64,000 nt of DNA, taken from positions 496,001-560,000 of the forward strand of contig JPHH03000001.1 in assembly GCA_000750105.3 (NCBI GenBank). The letters run 5' to 3'. The translations under genes and the position numbers were made by a program. The DNA comes from Tolypocladium sp. Sup5 PDA-1. Taxonomy: Eukaryota; Ascomycota; Sordariomycetes; Hypocreales; Ophiocordycipitaceae. How positions within the stretch are numbered: the first letter of the stretch is position 1; each line of letters opens with the position of its first letter. Under the pieces are notes generated by a model. It had not been told where the DNA came from. It ran no database searches and saw nothing but the letters and a program-made list of their open reading frames with translations. This document shows positions 23,143 to 34,205 of the stretch, piece after piece.

Positions 23143-24871
23143 ATGAATAACGATTCTCTTGAGCGTGTATATCTTGCCGTTGTCGTCTCGTTCCTGCTGG
23201 CGGTTTGTTATGCAAGTCAATACCGGCCTTGATGTTTGTCATATGCACACCGACTGACTTGGGCGACTTAGAGCGTATACATTGTCTATCGGAACCCTGT
23301 GTCACGGCTACCAGGGCCATGGTACTCGAAATGGACATGCCTGATACTTGAGTACCACTGGCTCAGCGGAACAAGATGCCAATATGTTGATGCCTTGCAC
23401 CATAAATATGGTGAGTTAATATGGCTTGAATAATGTTACAATATGTGAGCCTGCCAACAGCTGACTCGAACCTTCGTCTCCACGTTCCAGGGTCCATTGT
23501 CCGTATCGGTCCCAACGAGGTAGACGTCTCTGACGTCGATGCGGTCAAGGCCATCTACACCGTCAGAGAGACCTTTCGCAAACCCATATGGTACAAGCAC
23601 TTCAGCACGCTCGGAGAAGACAACCTGTTCAACACAAGCGACACTGAGTTCCACCGCAGACACCGCCGGCTGCTGGCCGCGCCCATTGCAGAGTCGTCTC
23701 TAAAGGCGTACTCGCTGCAGATAAATGAACGGGTCGACCTCACCATCGAGAAGATGAGGGAAGAGATGAAGACCAGGGGCGCAGCAGACGTGTTCAAGTG
23801 GTGGTTCTTTATGGCAACAGACATCATCGGCGAACTAACCTTTGGCGAGTCGTTTCGAACCCTGGAACATGGGCAGGTCAGCGACGCCTCTCCTCATCAT
23901 CCGCGATGCAACTTGCTGACCTACAACCCCAGAAGAACGATTACACCCATCTTCTAGAACAAATTGCAGTCTTGGGCGCAATCCGGGCATCCTTCCCGCG
24001 CCTCACCTCATTCGCCCAGATCATCCCCCTGCCGTTCCTCAGCGAGGCCGTAGAAGCCACCCGCAAGCTCAAGCGCTACGCGGGAGAGTCCCTGGGTCGG
24101 TACAAGGGCCTCGTGGACTCGGACCCGGCGCGGGTGCAGCAGACGCTCTTCACGAACCTCTTCAAGGCCGAGGCCGACGAGAAGCTCGCCTTTGAGGAGA
24201 TCCGAGACGAGGCAGAGGTGTACATCATCGGCGGCAGCGACACCACGACCAACACGCTGACGTACCTCGTCTGGTCCGTCTGCCGCCGCCCCGACGTCCA
24301 GGCCGCCCTCGTCAAGGAGCTACAGGCGCTACCCGAGGGGTTCAACGAAACAGATTTGAAGGAGCTGCCGTACCTGAACCAGGTGATAAACGAAACGCTG
24401 CGGCTCTACTCTGCGGCTCCGTCGGGGCTGCCCCGGCTGGTACCCCCCGGCGGCGCGGACATTGCGGGACACCGTCTCGACGGAGGCACGGTTGTATGCG
24501 CGCAGGCGTACACCATGCATCGCGATCCAGCTACGTACCCGAACCCCCAAGACTTTGATCCATCTCGATGGGAGTCTCCCACAAAGGCCATGAAGGACGC
24601 GTTTATGCCTTTCGGGAAAGGAGGACGAAGTACGTGCCATCGAGGGCAGTTGGGGGACATTGCTAACCTCGATGTAGTTTGCATCGGAATACATCTCGCG
24701 CAAATCCAGCTTCGTCTTGCCACGGCTCGGTTCTACCTCGCATTCCCAGATGCAAAGGTATCATCACTTGAAGGCATGACGGACGATGACATGATCAACG
24801 TGATCCATTTCCTCTTGGCTCCAAAGGGTAAGAGGTGTCTTGTCCAGGCAGCCTGCATGACGACAGAGTAA
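23143..24871 (+). CDS. Cytochrome P450 monooxygenase
   Basis: Five exons, 23143-23202, 23272-23410, 23491-23876, 23933-24629 and 24678-24871, about 491 aa. A hydrophobic N-terminal segment (VYLAVVVSFLLA) anchors it in the ER, followed by the Pro-rich hinge SRLPGPW. The I-helix reads GGSDTTTNTLT, the K-helix ExxR is ETLR (about residue 347), then FDPSRW. The heme loop FGKGGRICIG spans the last intron, with the ligand Cys near residue 429. Exon 1 has two possible donors: gtttgt after GCG at 23202, or a GC donor (gcaagt) nine bases on, adding three residues; both keep frame. The reaction is not predictable. There are no clustered biosynthetic genes nearby, so a role in detoxification or stand-alone oxidation is as likely as secondary metabolism. 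Confidence 0.88.
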
Positions 24872-25551
24872 GGGCGAGGGCGGCTGGTGGATGTACGACA
24901 TCGCATTTGAGTGGGAGCAGGTTGGCTGCCCTGGCTGTGACTGGGTGTGAGACTCATGGCTGCGTACCTCGAGGTATTCATTCGTTCAGGAGCGTTGCCA
25001 CTTAGCTGCGGCGTAGCCCATCTTTGTCGCGGGCCTTGGCAGATTTACCAAGTCGGCTGTAGAGCTAATTTCACTCGTTAAGTCGATGTGTTGATTCCGT
25101 TGATTTGGAGTCGTAGCTTGTCGAGTTTCTGATTGTCCGTCCCCGTGCCCTGCGACCAGCTTTTCTCGCAACCTATGCGACCCCAAGCTCTTACATCGAG
25201 GTCAGGTCTCGAAGTACGAATAGTTACCCACCAATCAATGACAATAAGTGCCGATAGCTGGCTATTGTCTATCACCTGAGTTTTTTTTGGTTTTTTTTCG
25301 TATTCTTGCAAATTTACCGGGTCACCGTACAAGCACTGCTCGAGGACAACGTTGAAGAGAGCCGATGGGGTCAGCCTAGTTAGTGCAACGGCGCAGCTGG
25401 ATCCAGCCTATCAGCGTCGCTCTATTAGCCATGTTCGGCAGTGGCACCGCAGCTAATTTGTCGCGTCGCGTGCGAGTCCCCCCGTGCAAGCCGTCAGAGG
25501 CGATTCTTCCACACACACATTTGCTGCTCAGTTCGAGCACAGGGACTCACA
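24872..25551. other. Intergenic region P450 / NTH1
   Basis: 680 bases between two plus-strand genes. A homopolymer-rich stretch (T8 GG T8) lies near 25281-25298. No gene is visible. Confidence 0.5.
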
Positions 25552-26849
25552 ATGCGCTCCTCAAGGATAACGAAAGATACAACCAAGCTCTTCGACCGCG
25601 TGTCCAGCTCGACAGTGACGCCCCGACGCACAACGCGATCCCTCTCCCGGTTTGCCTTCACGGCGACCGCTGCCGCTTCGAACGAGAACGGCACCAGGAC
25701 ACCCGATATCGAAGATGCCATCAGCCCCCCGGCCAAGCGCCGCAGGCGGGCCTCGAACGACTCACCAGCAAAGGCCATCAAGTCGGAGATCAAGTCGGAG
25801 CTGACCGAAGAAGCCCTGAGCACCATATCGTCGCCCCCAGCAAAGACTCAGAAACGAGCTCGCAAGCCTGCGCGCAAGGCCACCGACCCCGATACCGGCG
25901 AGGCGACGATGGCCCCTCCGTCGGACTGGGAAGAAATGTACAGCACCGTCAAGAAGATGCGAGATCCGGGAGGAAAGGCTCACGGCGCGGCCGTCGACAC
26001 AATGGGCTGCGAGCGGCTGGCGGATCGGAATGCGTCGCCCAGGGACCAGCGGTTCCATACTCTGGTGGCGCTGATGCTCTCCAGCCAGACAAAGGACACG
26101 GTCAACGCCGTGGTGATGCAGCGCCTCAAGACGGAGCTGCCTGCACACAAGCCAGGAGCGCCGGTTGGGCTGAACCTAGACAACATTTTAGCGGTAGACC
26201 CGACGCTGCTAAACCAGATGATATGGCAAGTCGGGTTTCACAACAACAAGACCAAGTACGGGTCTGTGCCCAAGATGTTCTGGCATACGGCTGACAACTA
26301 GGCAGATATATCAAGCAAGCGGCAGTCATTCTACGCGACAAGTGGAACGGCGACATCCCCGACACCATCGAGGGCCTCACGTCCCTGCCCGGCGTCGGCC
26401 CCAAGATGGCCTACCTCTGCATGTCCGTGGCCTGGGACCGCACCGAGGGCATCGGCGTCGACGTGCACGTCCACCGAATCACGAACCTCTGGGGGTGGAA
26501 CAAGACCAAGAACCCAGAGGAGACGCGGCTGGCGCTGCAATCCTGGCTCCCGCACGACAAGTGGCGGGAGATCAACTGGCTGCTCGTCGGCCTCGGCCAG
26601 GCGGTCTGCCTCCCCGTGGGGCGGCGCTGCGGCGACTGCGACCTGGGCCTGCAAGGGCTGTGCAAGGCCGCGGAGCGCAAGAAGGTCGCCGAGGGTCGGA
26701 GGCTCAAGAAAGAGAAGGTCGAGGTCAAGGACGAGGACGGCGGCGTCGTCAAGGCGGAGGAGACGATGAAGCGCGAGGTTGCCGTCAAAGAGGAGGCGGA
26801 CAACGAGGCGACAGCCGACGCGCACAAGAACCGGTGGCCTCGACGGTAA
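25552..26849 (+). CDS. NTH1: Endonuclease III homolog, bifunctional DNA glycosylase/AP lyase
   Basis: Two exons, 25552-26255 and 26306-26849, 415 aa. It removes oxidised pyrimidines and cleaves the abasic strand by beta-elimination. The helix-hairpin-helix reads LTSLPGVGPKMAYLCMS with the catalytic Lys at about 269, and the catalytic Asp lies in GIGVDVHVHRITN. The [4Fe-4S] cysteines are in CLPVGRRCGDC and GLQGLC. The first ~35 residues are Arg/Ser/Thr-rich with almost no acid (mitochondrial-type), followed by a PPAKRRRRAS basic patch fit for nuclear import, so dual targeting is plausible, as in yeast Ntg1. The C-terminus has a Lys/Glu-rich extension. The frame is open upstream to 25441 but the first ATG is at 25552. 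Confidence 0.94.
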
Positions 26850-27679
26850 TGGATAGCTCGCCTACCTATGGATCGCAGCAGTACGCCTGGCCCCAGTTCC
26901 GAGCCCCGCAGCGAACCGGCATAGCGCTCGTATGAGAGGCACAGGGCGGCGTCGCACCAACCACAGGCGACGCCAGACGCATTAATACCCTACCATGGAA
27001 CCCAAGATTGCCCGCTGGCGGGCGGACGGCAGCATTGACGTCCAATGCGCCGCTGCCGAAATGGCATCGTGACCAAGTCGAGAGACGCGCATCGCATCGC
27101 ATGGGTCGCTTCGGGGCTTCGAGAGGGCGCCGGCGATGAGCTGGCACCTGTGAGCGCGCGCCGTTGCCACGCGCCGGTGCCAACGGGCGGGACAGCCTCG
27201 GCGAAGCCGGGGGCCCCACGGCGTTTGGGCTCGGGGCCAACGGCCACGCCTCCTTCCAGCCGCAATCAGTCACAGCGAGGGTCACAAACGAACAGAGCAC
27301 TGGGGGTTTTGTCAGTAGAGAAAAAAAAGGAATCAATTCAAGAACCAACTAGACTCGATAATCCAAAACAAGAAAAAATTATATGACCCGGTACGCCGCG
27401 CGACTGCCCGACCCAGTAGGTAAGAATAATACAACGGGCGTCCAGTGCGCCTCTAGGCTCCCAAGTAAACCGCGCCAACACCAGCAACCCTCGCGGTCGC
27501 TAAAAGTGAAAAACAAGTCGTGTACTCATGTTTCGTGAAGAAGAGGATGTGTCTCGGCCAGGTGCAGGCTCTCGCGGGGCATCGGGGGAGAGGAGTGCTG
27601 CTCGCGTGAGCACCGCAGCGGCGGGTGGTGAGAGAGACGTCGGCTTGTTCAGTGTCGAGGTAGGTAGGGGAGGTGGTCG
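26850..27679. other. Convergent intergenic region NTH1 / AN1 protein
   Basis: 830 bases between two facing stop codons. It includes an A-rich stretch at 27320-27380. No gene or repeat was recognised. Confidence 0.5.
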
Positions 27680-27980
27680 CTAGACGCCACGGATGACCTG
27701 CGTCCGCTCGGATTGCAGCTGCGCGGCGTTGCGCTCGTGGGACTGCTTCTTACACTGCGTCGCCGGGGAGAAGATGTTAGCACCTGTCCCATGCCACCGC
27801 ACGGGGGTCCGAAGATCGGGGGCTGGGCGAGCTTACGTCCTCGAGGCCGCTGCACTTGTGGTCTTCTAATAGACGGTGGTTGCCGCAGTACTGGCCCTTG
27901 CAGAAGCTGCAGTCGCCGACGATGCGCTGGGCGGGCTCTTTGCAGTCCTTGGCGTTGCAGCGGATCTTCTTGGGCGCCAT
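27680..27980 (-). CDS. Small AN1-type zinc finger protein
   Basis: Two exons on the minus strand, 27980-27837 and 27754-27680, 72 aa. The zinc finger is C-x4-C-x9-C-x2-C-x4-C-x2-H-x5-H-x-C (CNAKDCKEP... CSFCKGQYC, then GNHRLLEDHKC), the AN1 arrangement. A short basic/polar tail follows (CKKQSHERNAAQLQSERTQV). The intron is GT-AG (gtaagc...gacgcag). AN1 fingers occur in stress and ubiquitin-proteasome proteins (Cuz1, ZFAND family), but here the finger is alone; no A20 or UBL domain is present. Its function is not known. Confidence 0.85.
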
Positions 27981-28632
27981 GGCGGTGGTGACGGTGTGCG
28001 TGAGGCGGTGGTGACGAGGCAAAGGAGAGAGAGAGCGAGAAAGAGAGATGGCGAGGGGAGGGTGCGTTCAGGTTTGTCGAGGACAAAGATTCAGGGCGAC
28101 GGGTAGGTAGTTGGGCAACAAGCCAGACGGCAAACGAGCAACGGCGACGTTGGAGGGCGTTGACGAACGGCGTCGATGGGGTCAAGGCAGGCTGATGCCG
28201 GGACTGCGTCAGCGGAGGCGCCGGTGTCTTTATAAAGGGCAGGGAAGGCTGACCAAGAGATGGATGGATGAATCAGGACGGGGACCCAAGCGTGCTCTCC
28301 GACCCTCCACTCTCGGTGGAGATGGCAGCCCCAAAGCCTCAAGGAGTCAAGGGTGCCGGTGCGCTGGTGGCTCGCCTCCCGCAGGGACCTTGCCTGAAAT
28401 TGACAATTTCCAGCCGCGGCGCACCTCACGCGGACAGCCGTTGGTGAATCGAAGCGCCTGGAATCGTCGTCGTCGTCGGCTCGGCGGGGCCGTGTTTGCC
28501 TCCCAGGCGCCAGACGATGGGAGATTTGCGGTCAATTAACTCGCAGCGGGACTGTTGGGCGTGGACAATGGCTTTTTTGCTTGTTCTTGGATGCTGGGCC
28601 CTTGCGGTTTTGTAACTTTGGTTGTTGCCGCT

Positions 28633-28657
28633 GGGGCTGGCTGGCTGGCTGGCTGGC
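28633..28657. repeat. GGCT microsatellite
   Basis: About six tandem GGCT units starting with ggggctggctggctggct. It lies in non-coding DNA. Confidence 0.8.
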
Positions 28658-30540
28658 AAACAAACGGTTGGGGGGGCCTCGGACTGAGGTGGCCGGCCGC
28701 CGCTCGTGAGGCGGCTCCGAAAGCGGTGCGGTGCAAGTCACTCGCCAGTGACGTCGTGGTCGTGGCGTTGGGGTTCACTTCAGCAGCCGCAGCCCAGCGT
28801 CAGCTTAAAACTAGCGGAGGCGGCGAACACGCAACGGCGGTGCAACAGACGGGATGGAATGAAACGGGGAACCGAAGAAGCCAAGATAACAATCACGAGG
28901 TCGCGAGTTGCAGACACGACAGGCAATGACAACGGGTCTTCTTATCTAGGTACCCGAGTTACCTACCTACCCATTCGCTGCTGGCGGTTGTCGGGCGCGG
29001 GGCGGCCACAATGCCATTCACCAGCGGTGCCGCACCGCATGCGCCATAGCCGCCTCGCCCGTCCAGCGCCCTCGTTCAATTCATTCCCGCGCGCGCTCAT
29101 TCGCAGCCCGTGCAAACACGTCGCGGACAACCCACAGGACAGGCGGCCGGGGGGCGGTGGTGGTGGTGGTGCCAGTGGTCGGGGTGCGTGGTGGCTGCAG
29201 CGGGCTTGCTTGCATGCATCAAGTGTGGTCCCCGTCGAGCGAGGTGAGGTGCCCAAGGGTGCGTACGAGTACATACTGTAGATGCAGCGGAGCCTGGGGC
29301 ATTGGGATGACAATCTCACGTTTGGCCACCACCGCCCGTTCGGTACGGAGAGCCGACCTCAAAACCCCCGTATTCACAGTGCATTGGAATCGCGCTGGCC
29401 TGTGCCCCCCCCCCCCTTGACTCAGTCCAGGCCGGCTGGTCGGGCCTTGGCCGCGTCTCGTTCCAGACGCGACGCTTGACGGCCAACCCGTCTCGATCTA
29501 CTAGCGACTCATGCTACTGCATGCTTGCGAAGATAGAGTACCATTATTGATGATTTGGCCATCACGCCAGCACGCCACCATGGATCACCATCGTCTCAAC
29601 CGCCTGTCCCTCATCACCGCCCCTATTTCTGCGTACCCCGGCTGGCTTGGTGGGTTGGCGGTGTCGTCGAGAGCTGGCCCGGCCTGCTGGCCCGCCGACC
29701 ACGCGACCTCGCAGGTGTCTCAGCGCACAGCTTCATTCGCTTCCAACTGCGTCAGCCGCCTCGCACAGCAGCAGCCGCCGTCCGGCCGCCGTTCTCCATG
29801 CGTGGCCCGGTACGAAGTACCAAGTACGGAGTGCAGGCTCGGCAGTTGCAGCCTGCGTCGAGTCTCATCAATGATCAGACCGAGAGTCTGGCCGTGGAAA
29901 TGCCTCTCCGCAACAAAGCATGCAAGCTGTCCTGTGCACGTTGGCAATGCATCAATGCTCGTCGTCTTCGCCGGTCCTGCCGCCTGCGAGACTCCGTCCA
30001 CTTCAGCTGCTTGCAGCCGCTCCGCCCGTGCGGTTCCGACTGGTTGTCTTATCGTTCCAGCCAACATGTCCGGTCCAAAACTCTCCGGTCGCCAGTCCGG
30101 CCGAGTTCGGCTCTGACTCCGTGCATGCCGCTCGGGACTCGTGGTCCAACACTTCCGGCGTCGTGAATGATGACAGTGGCCCTCAGCACCGTACGAGGTA
30201 AGCACGCCAGATGACAACGCTATGACTAGAGCGCAACCGGATTATACAGCATGTGAATAGTACATGAGGGCTACTACCTACTATTTAAACCCCGCAAGAC
30301 TAAAAAGCAAGATGTTTGTTTAATGATCATGCAGCATCCGCGTCACGATGCTACTACCCTACACCGCCAACACTACGACGTGGGGGGGTCGCCAATGCAA
30401 AACCAGCAGCGAGCATTTATATCTACCACAAATTACCCCGTCCAACTACCCGTACGCAACCCCTACGGATATGAGGGTTTTTTTATTAAAAAAAAAAAAG
30501 GTTGCATTCGTCCTTGCAAATCAAGAGGTAAAAAGGGCAA

Positions 30541-30547
30541 AAAAAGA
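30541..30547 (-). terminator. Pol III terminator of tRNA-His copy 1
   Basis: On the minus strand the tRNA 3' end is followed after one base by a T-run (aaaaa and neighbouring A on the plus strand), the standard Pol III stop signal. Confidence 0.7.
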
Positions 30548-30548
30548 G

Positions 30549-30635
30549 TGCCGCAGCGAGGACTCGAACCTCGGTTTCCAGTGTATCGCATTGAAGATCC
30601 ACAAACTGGTGTCCTGACCCCTAGACGACTGTGGC
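30549..30635 (-). tRNA. tRNA-His(GTG), intron-containing, copy 1
   Basis: Folds by eye as a complete tRNA: acceptor GCCACAG/CTGCGGC, D-stem GTCT/GGAC, anticodon stem CCAGT/ACTGG, T-stem CGAGG/CCTCG with loop TTCGAGT, discriminator A. The loop is TT-GTG-G...C, so the anticodon is GTG. A 15-nt intron sits at the canonical 37/38 position. The base before G1 is C, so G-1 is not encoded and would be added by Thg1, as in other eukaryotes. Acceptor pair 4:69 is an A-C mismatch, shared with copy 2. Confidence 0.93.
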
Positions 30636-30681
30636 GGAAAAGATGAAATGCTAATTCGCTACAACCCATTGCAGGTTGCGG

Positions 30682-30688
30682 AAAAAAA
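30682..30688 (-). terminator. Pol III terminator of tRNA-His copy 2
   Basis: Seven T residues on the minus strand (aaaaaaa on the plus strand), starting three bases after the tRNA 3' end. Confidence 0.7.
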
Positions 30689-30690
30689 TG

Positions 30691-30778
30691 TGCCGCAGCG
30701 AGGACTCGAACCTCGGTTTCCAGTGAATCGCTGTGATGCGTCCACAAACTGGTGTCCTGACCCCTAGACGACTGTGGC
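30691..30778 (-). tRNA. tRNA-His(GTG), intron-containing, copy 2
   Basis: The mature body is identical to copy 1, including the A4-C69 mismatch. The intron is 16 nt and of different sequence, also after position 37. The two genes are in tandem, 55 bases apart, both on the minus strand, each with its own T-run terminator. Confidence 0.93.
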
Positions 30779-31479
30779 TGTTTTAATCCAATTGTTGGAA
30801 GAGCTCAAGTTAATTCCCTTTATGTAGGTGTGGAAGCGGGCGGTGGGTCTCGAGGGCTTCGTTTCGCGACGGGGATTGGCTGGGGTGGCTGCTTAGTTGA
30901 GCAGCGGTTGGGGTGACCCATGTGATGGGCTCTTTCTGCAGGCTCAACCAAGGGGCTCACTCCAACCTGCAATTGATCGCTAACCGCTGCAAAATACTCG
31001 GTATGCCTAGACAGTTTATCGAATCTCCTTTTCCTCTGATCCAGCCGAGCCTGGGTTCGTCGGTTAACGATCATTGAGCTGGTCGCTCTCGGTCCATCCT
31101 GTCTACCCCGCCACTGTCATATGCCAGCGCCCACGGCTTCACCACTCTCATTACGAAGCACAGCCGAACCCCCTCGCGTACGAAGCACACGTTTAATGAA
31201 AAGCCCGTATATCCCGGGATGAAGTGTGGCACAATGCATCGACCGTTGCATCCGTACCCATCATTACCCCAGAAAGTCGGAACATTTTCCGTACTTTGCG
31301 TCCCACTCTGTCCTTGACATGCCTCGGCTGCGACCATTGCTGGGGGCGCCACTCGAACTATGTGCGGAATCGCCTCCGCTGTCCCATGATGGGCGTCCAG
31401 CCGTTATATGGCCTTGCCCCCGTCCGGGAGCCTGCTATGAACTCAGAATCTTTGATGCGTGAAAGTTGTCCTGTCAGCC
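30779..31479. other. Intergenic region tRNA pair / AidB-like gene
   Basis: 700 bases holding the upstream flank of the tRNA genes and the promoter of the acyl-CoA dehydrogenase-like gene. No other gene is supportable. Confidence 0.5.
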
Positions 31480-33533
31480 ATGGAGTCTTCAGGTGCCGAT
31501 AAAGGCTTCTTCCAGAAGCCGCCCGTCCTCACGAACCAGTTCCATGATGATGTGTATTTCCGCAGATGCTTCAAACGTGAGTACCGCATCTTATACACGG
31601 CCTGGCTTGAGATACGCCAGTGGAAGCTGGCTCTGGCAACATGTACTGACAACTGCAGTTTTCCTGCCTGCGGATATAAGGGCCAAGACGGAGGCCGACG
31701 TTGCCGCCCTGGGACAAGACGTTCTCACTGATCAAATCTTCGCTTGGGTCACAGACGCCGAACGTAACCAGCCGTATATCAAAGGCAGCGGCCGTGATGC
31801 CTTTGGACGATGGGTCGGGGAGCTGGTGACCACCGAGGGCTGGAGGGAGCTCCAAAACTTTGGCATTGCCAAGGGGTAGGTCGAACGCGAGTCTCCGATC
31901 CAACTGGTATGCGGCTGACCATTACCGTCGCAGTGTGGTAGCTTGTGGCTATGACACCCCGTATGGGGCGTTCTCAAGGCCGCTGCAGTTCCTCCGCTCG
32001 CACCTGTGGACCGCTTCATGTGCCAACGTTGGCTGTCCCTCCGCCATGCAGGATGGCGCCGCCAGTCTGTTGAGGAAGCATCTTTCCTCACCAAAGCTTG
32101 TTTCACAGCTGCCGCCGGAGCAGCGCAAGGTATTCGAGGATGCGTACCGTCGACTTACATCTCGGGACCCAACCGTTGCATGGACCAGTGGCCAGTGGAT
32201 GACTGAACGCCCAGGCGGGAGCGACGTGTCCCGCACGGAGACGACTGCCGTCTATAAGCCGGATGGCAACCCCGGCTTTGCATCGAAGCAGCAGCAGCTC
32301 CCCCTCGGCCCCTGGAGCATCAACGGGTTCAAGTGGTTTTCAAGCGCAACGGACTCCCGCATGGCCGTGCTGCTCGCGCAGACACAGAACGGCCTCTCGG
32401 CGTTCCTTGCCCCCATGCGAAAGCACGATCCATCGGCGACCACAATGACGGGACAGTCGCTCACCGACGGCGAATGTCTGAATGGCGTTCAGATCTCGCG
32501 GCTCAAGAACAAGTTTGGAACGCAGTCGCTTCCCACCGCCGAACTCGTCCTTGAGGACATGCGCGGCTGGCTGGTCGGCCAGGAGGGCAGAGGCATCCAC
32601 GAGGTCAGTGCCATCCTGAACCTGACGAGGATTCATTCCGCGATCGGGGCCGTTGGAGGCATCGGCCGCGGCCTGGGGGTCGCGAGAGCGTACACACTCG
32701 TGCGAGAGATCGGGGCCGGCCGGGGTGCCAGGATCAGGCTCGTCGAAAGCCCCTTGCACATGAGGACCTTGGCCAAGATGACCGCCGAGTACCACAGCCT
32801 CATGCTGCTCAGCATCTACGCATCCTACACCCTCGGCCTCGCTGAGCACCCCTTGGGAGACAAAGCTGCCCCGACACCAGCACTCGCCGCGCTGACCCCC
32901 CAGGCCAAGCTGGTCGAGCCGCTGCTGCGAGTCCTGACGCAGCTCACAAAGGCCTATGTCTGCAAAGCCTCCGTTCCCCTCATGTTCGCCTGCATGGAGT
33001 CGCTCGGAGGTGTCGGGTACCTTTTTAACGAGGAGTCGGAGTACCTCAACGTGTCCAGAATCTTCCGTGATATGTGTGTCGGGCCTATCTGGGAGGGTAC
33101 GACAGATGTCCTGTGTACGGACTTTGTCCGAGCTCTCAAGCATCCCAAGGGCGGCGCCGATTCGCTCGCCGCGCTGGAGGAGGTCATCACGAAGGCGAGC
33201 GCCTTCCAGAGCAAGCAGGCAAGGCCCAACGGCTGGGACCCCGTCCAGAGATGGGCTTCCCTGAAGGACCGCATTGTCGGCACGTCTCAGGGCGATCTGA
33301 TAGGCGAGGGGCGGGAGCTTCTTTGGGGCGTTGCGGAGATCTTGGTGTCGGCGCTGCTGTATGTCGACGCAGCCACGGATGGGAACCCGGCAACGGAAGA
33401 AATCTTCTGTCGCTTCGTCGAGGGGAAGTTTGCAGTGGGAAAACGAGCAAGAGGAACCGCAAAGGACGAGCTGAACAGGGACTTGGCCATAGTCTACGGC
33501 ACCGATGGTCTGGGCTCGGCTTCAAAGCTCTGA
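31480..33533 (+). CDS. AidB-like acyl-CoA dehydrogenase family protein
   Basis: Three exons, 31480-31576, 31659-31875 and 31934-33533, 637 aa. Introns are GT-AG and give CFK|LFLPADIR and IAKG|VVACGYDTPYG. The fold is that of the acyl-CoA dehydrogenase superfamily, AidB branch: WTSGQWMTERPGGSDVSRTE (FAD/substrate loop), IHSAIGAVGGIGRGLGVARA, and CVGPIWEGTTDVLCTDFVRA. The AidB-type C-terminal extension follows and the protein is longer than mitochondrial acyl-CoA dehydrogenases (~400 aa). Bacterial AidB binds FAD and DNA in the alkylation response; fungal members are mostly uncharacterised. There is no clear mitochondrial presequence, so location is open. It is convergent with the secreted-protein gene, 189 bases from stop to stop. 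Confidence 0.9.
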
Positions 33534-33722
33534 GCGACCTGGAACTGATTGCTCAGATTGGTTTCATCAAAGTGGTTTATTAAAAGTTTCATGGCAACGT
33601 GAATTGCATCTGGCAAACGCCATTTTCTCGCAAGAAAACCCTAGAAGCATGTTGCAGAAGAAGAGAAAATCAGTCAGCACAGGAGGCACCGATGCCAGCC
33701 GGCTCCCCCATCCCAGCTGTGA

Positions 33723-34205
33723 TCAGCCCGAGAGCCCATTGCACGTCCCCTTGAGATCCTTTGCCGCCAGCTGCAGGGTTCTGCAACCGGGGCTCTGAAC
33801 ACCCCAAATCATCTCGCCGCCGTTCTGAGCCGGACACGCCTTGTAATCGGTTGTACCGTCAACGTTAAGCAGGACCTGGCTGCCACTTTGTTGAAGGGAA
33901 TACTGGGTGAGCCCTGGCGTCGGATCGAGGCACTGGAACCTGAGGTCCGAGTCGATGATGCAGGCGTTGTTGAACTCATCAAAAAGAATCTTGTTCTGGT
34001 CCGCGAGATTGAGACAGTACCAACCATTAGGCTGGCTGGTATCGAGGAACAGGAAGCCGGTGTGCTGCTCTTGTTGAATCATCCTGCCAGTTGAAGCCTC
34101 GTGCAGAGTGAAGCAGCAGCTGCCGTCGGGGACATATTGGCTGCGAGGGAGGACGGCTGCCGTTGCTGCAGTGCAGAAGAGCGCGAGGAGCTTGACGGAG
34201 AACAT
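33723..34205 (-). CDS. Small secreted cysteine-rich protein
   Basis: Single exon, 160 aa. Residues 1-17 (MFSVKLLALFCTAATAA) form a clear signal peptide; a VLPRSQ stretch after it could be a Kex2-like trimming site. The mature part has eight cysteines, a Cys-Cys pair near its start, no membrane segment and no recognised domain. Even cysteine count and size fit an apoplastic or cell-wall protein stabilised by disulfides. A TATAAA lies 113 bases upstream of the ATG. I do not recognise the family. It may be an effector-type or surface protein, but nothing in the sequence proves this. Confidence 0.85.
   Translation of the reverse strand: MFSVKLLALFCTAATAAVLPRSQYVPDGSCCFTLHEASTGRMIQQEQHTGFLFLDTSQPNGWYCLNLADQNKILFDEFNNACIIDSDLRFQCLDPTPGLTQYSLQQSGSQVLLNVDGTTDYKACPAQNGGEMIWGVQSPGCRTLQLAAKDLKGTCNGLSG

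Larger units (their letters stand above)
27981..30548. other. Gene-poor region before the tRNA-His pair
   Basis: About 2.6 kb with no supportable gene. It includes a GGCT microsatellite (28633-28657), a GGT-rich run near 29155-29170 and a poly-C run (29405-29415). Frames of up to about 200 codons on both strands (28706-29281, 29511-30116, 29720-30217) overlap each other, have Arg/Pro/Ser-rich shadow composition and no domain. Confidence 0.5.

Noticed and set aside
28706..30217. Frames of 165-201 codons before the tRNA pair
   Set aside because: They overlap one another on both strands and have no domain or codon pattern like the real genes nearby.
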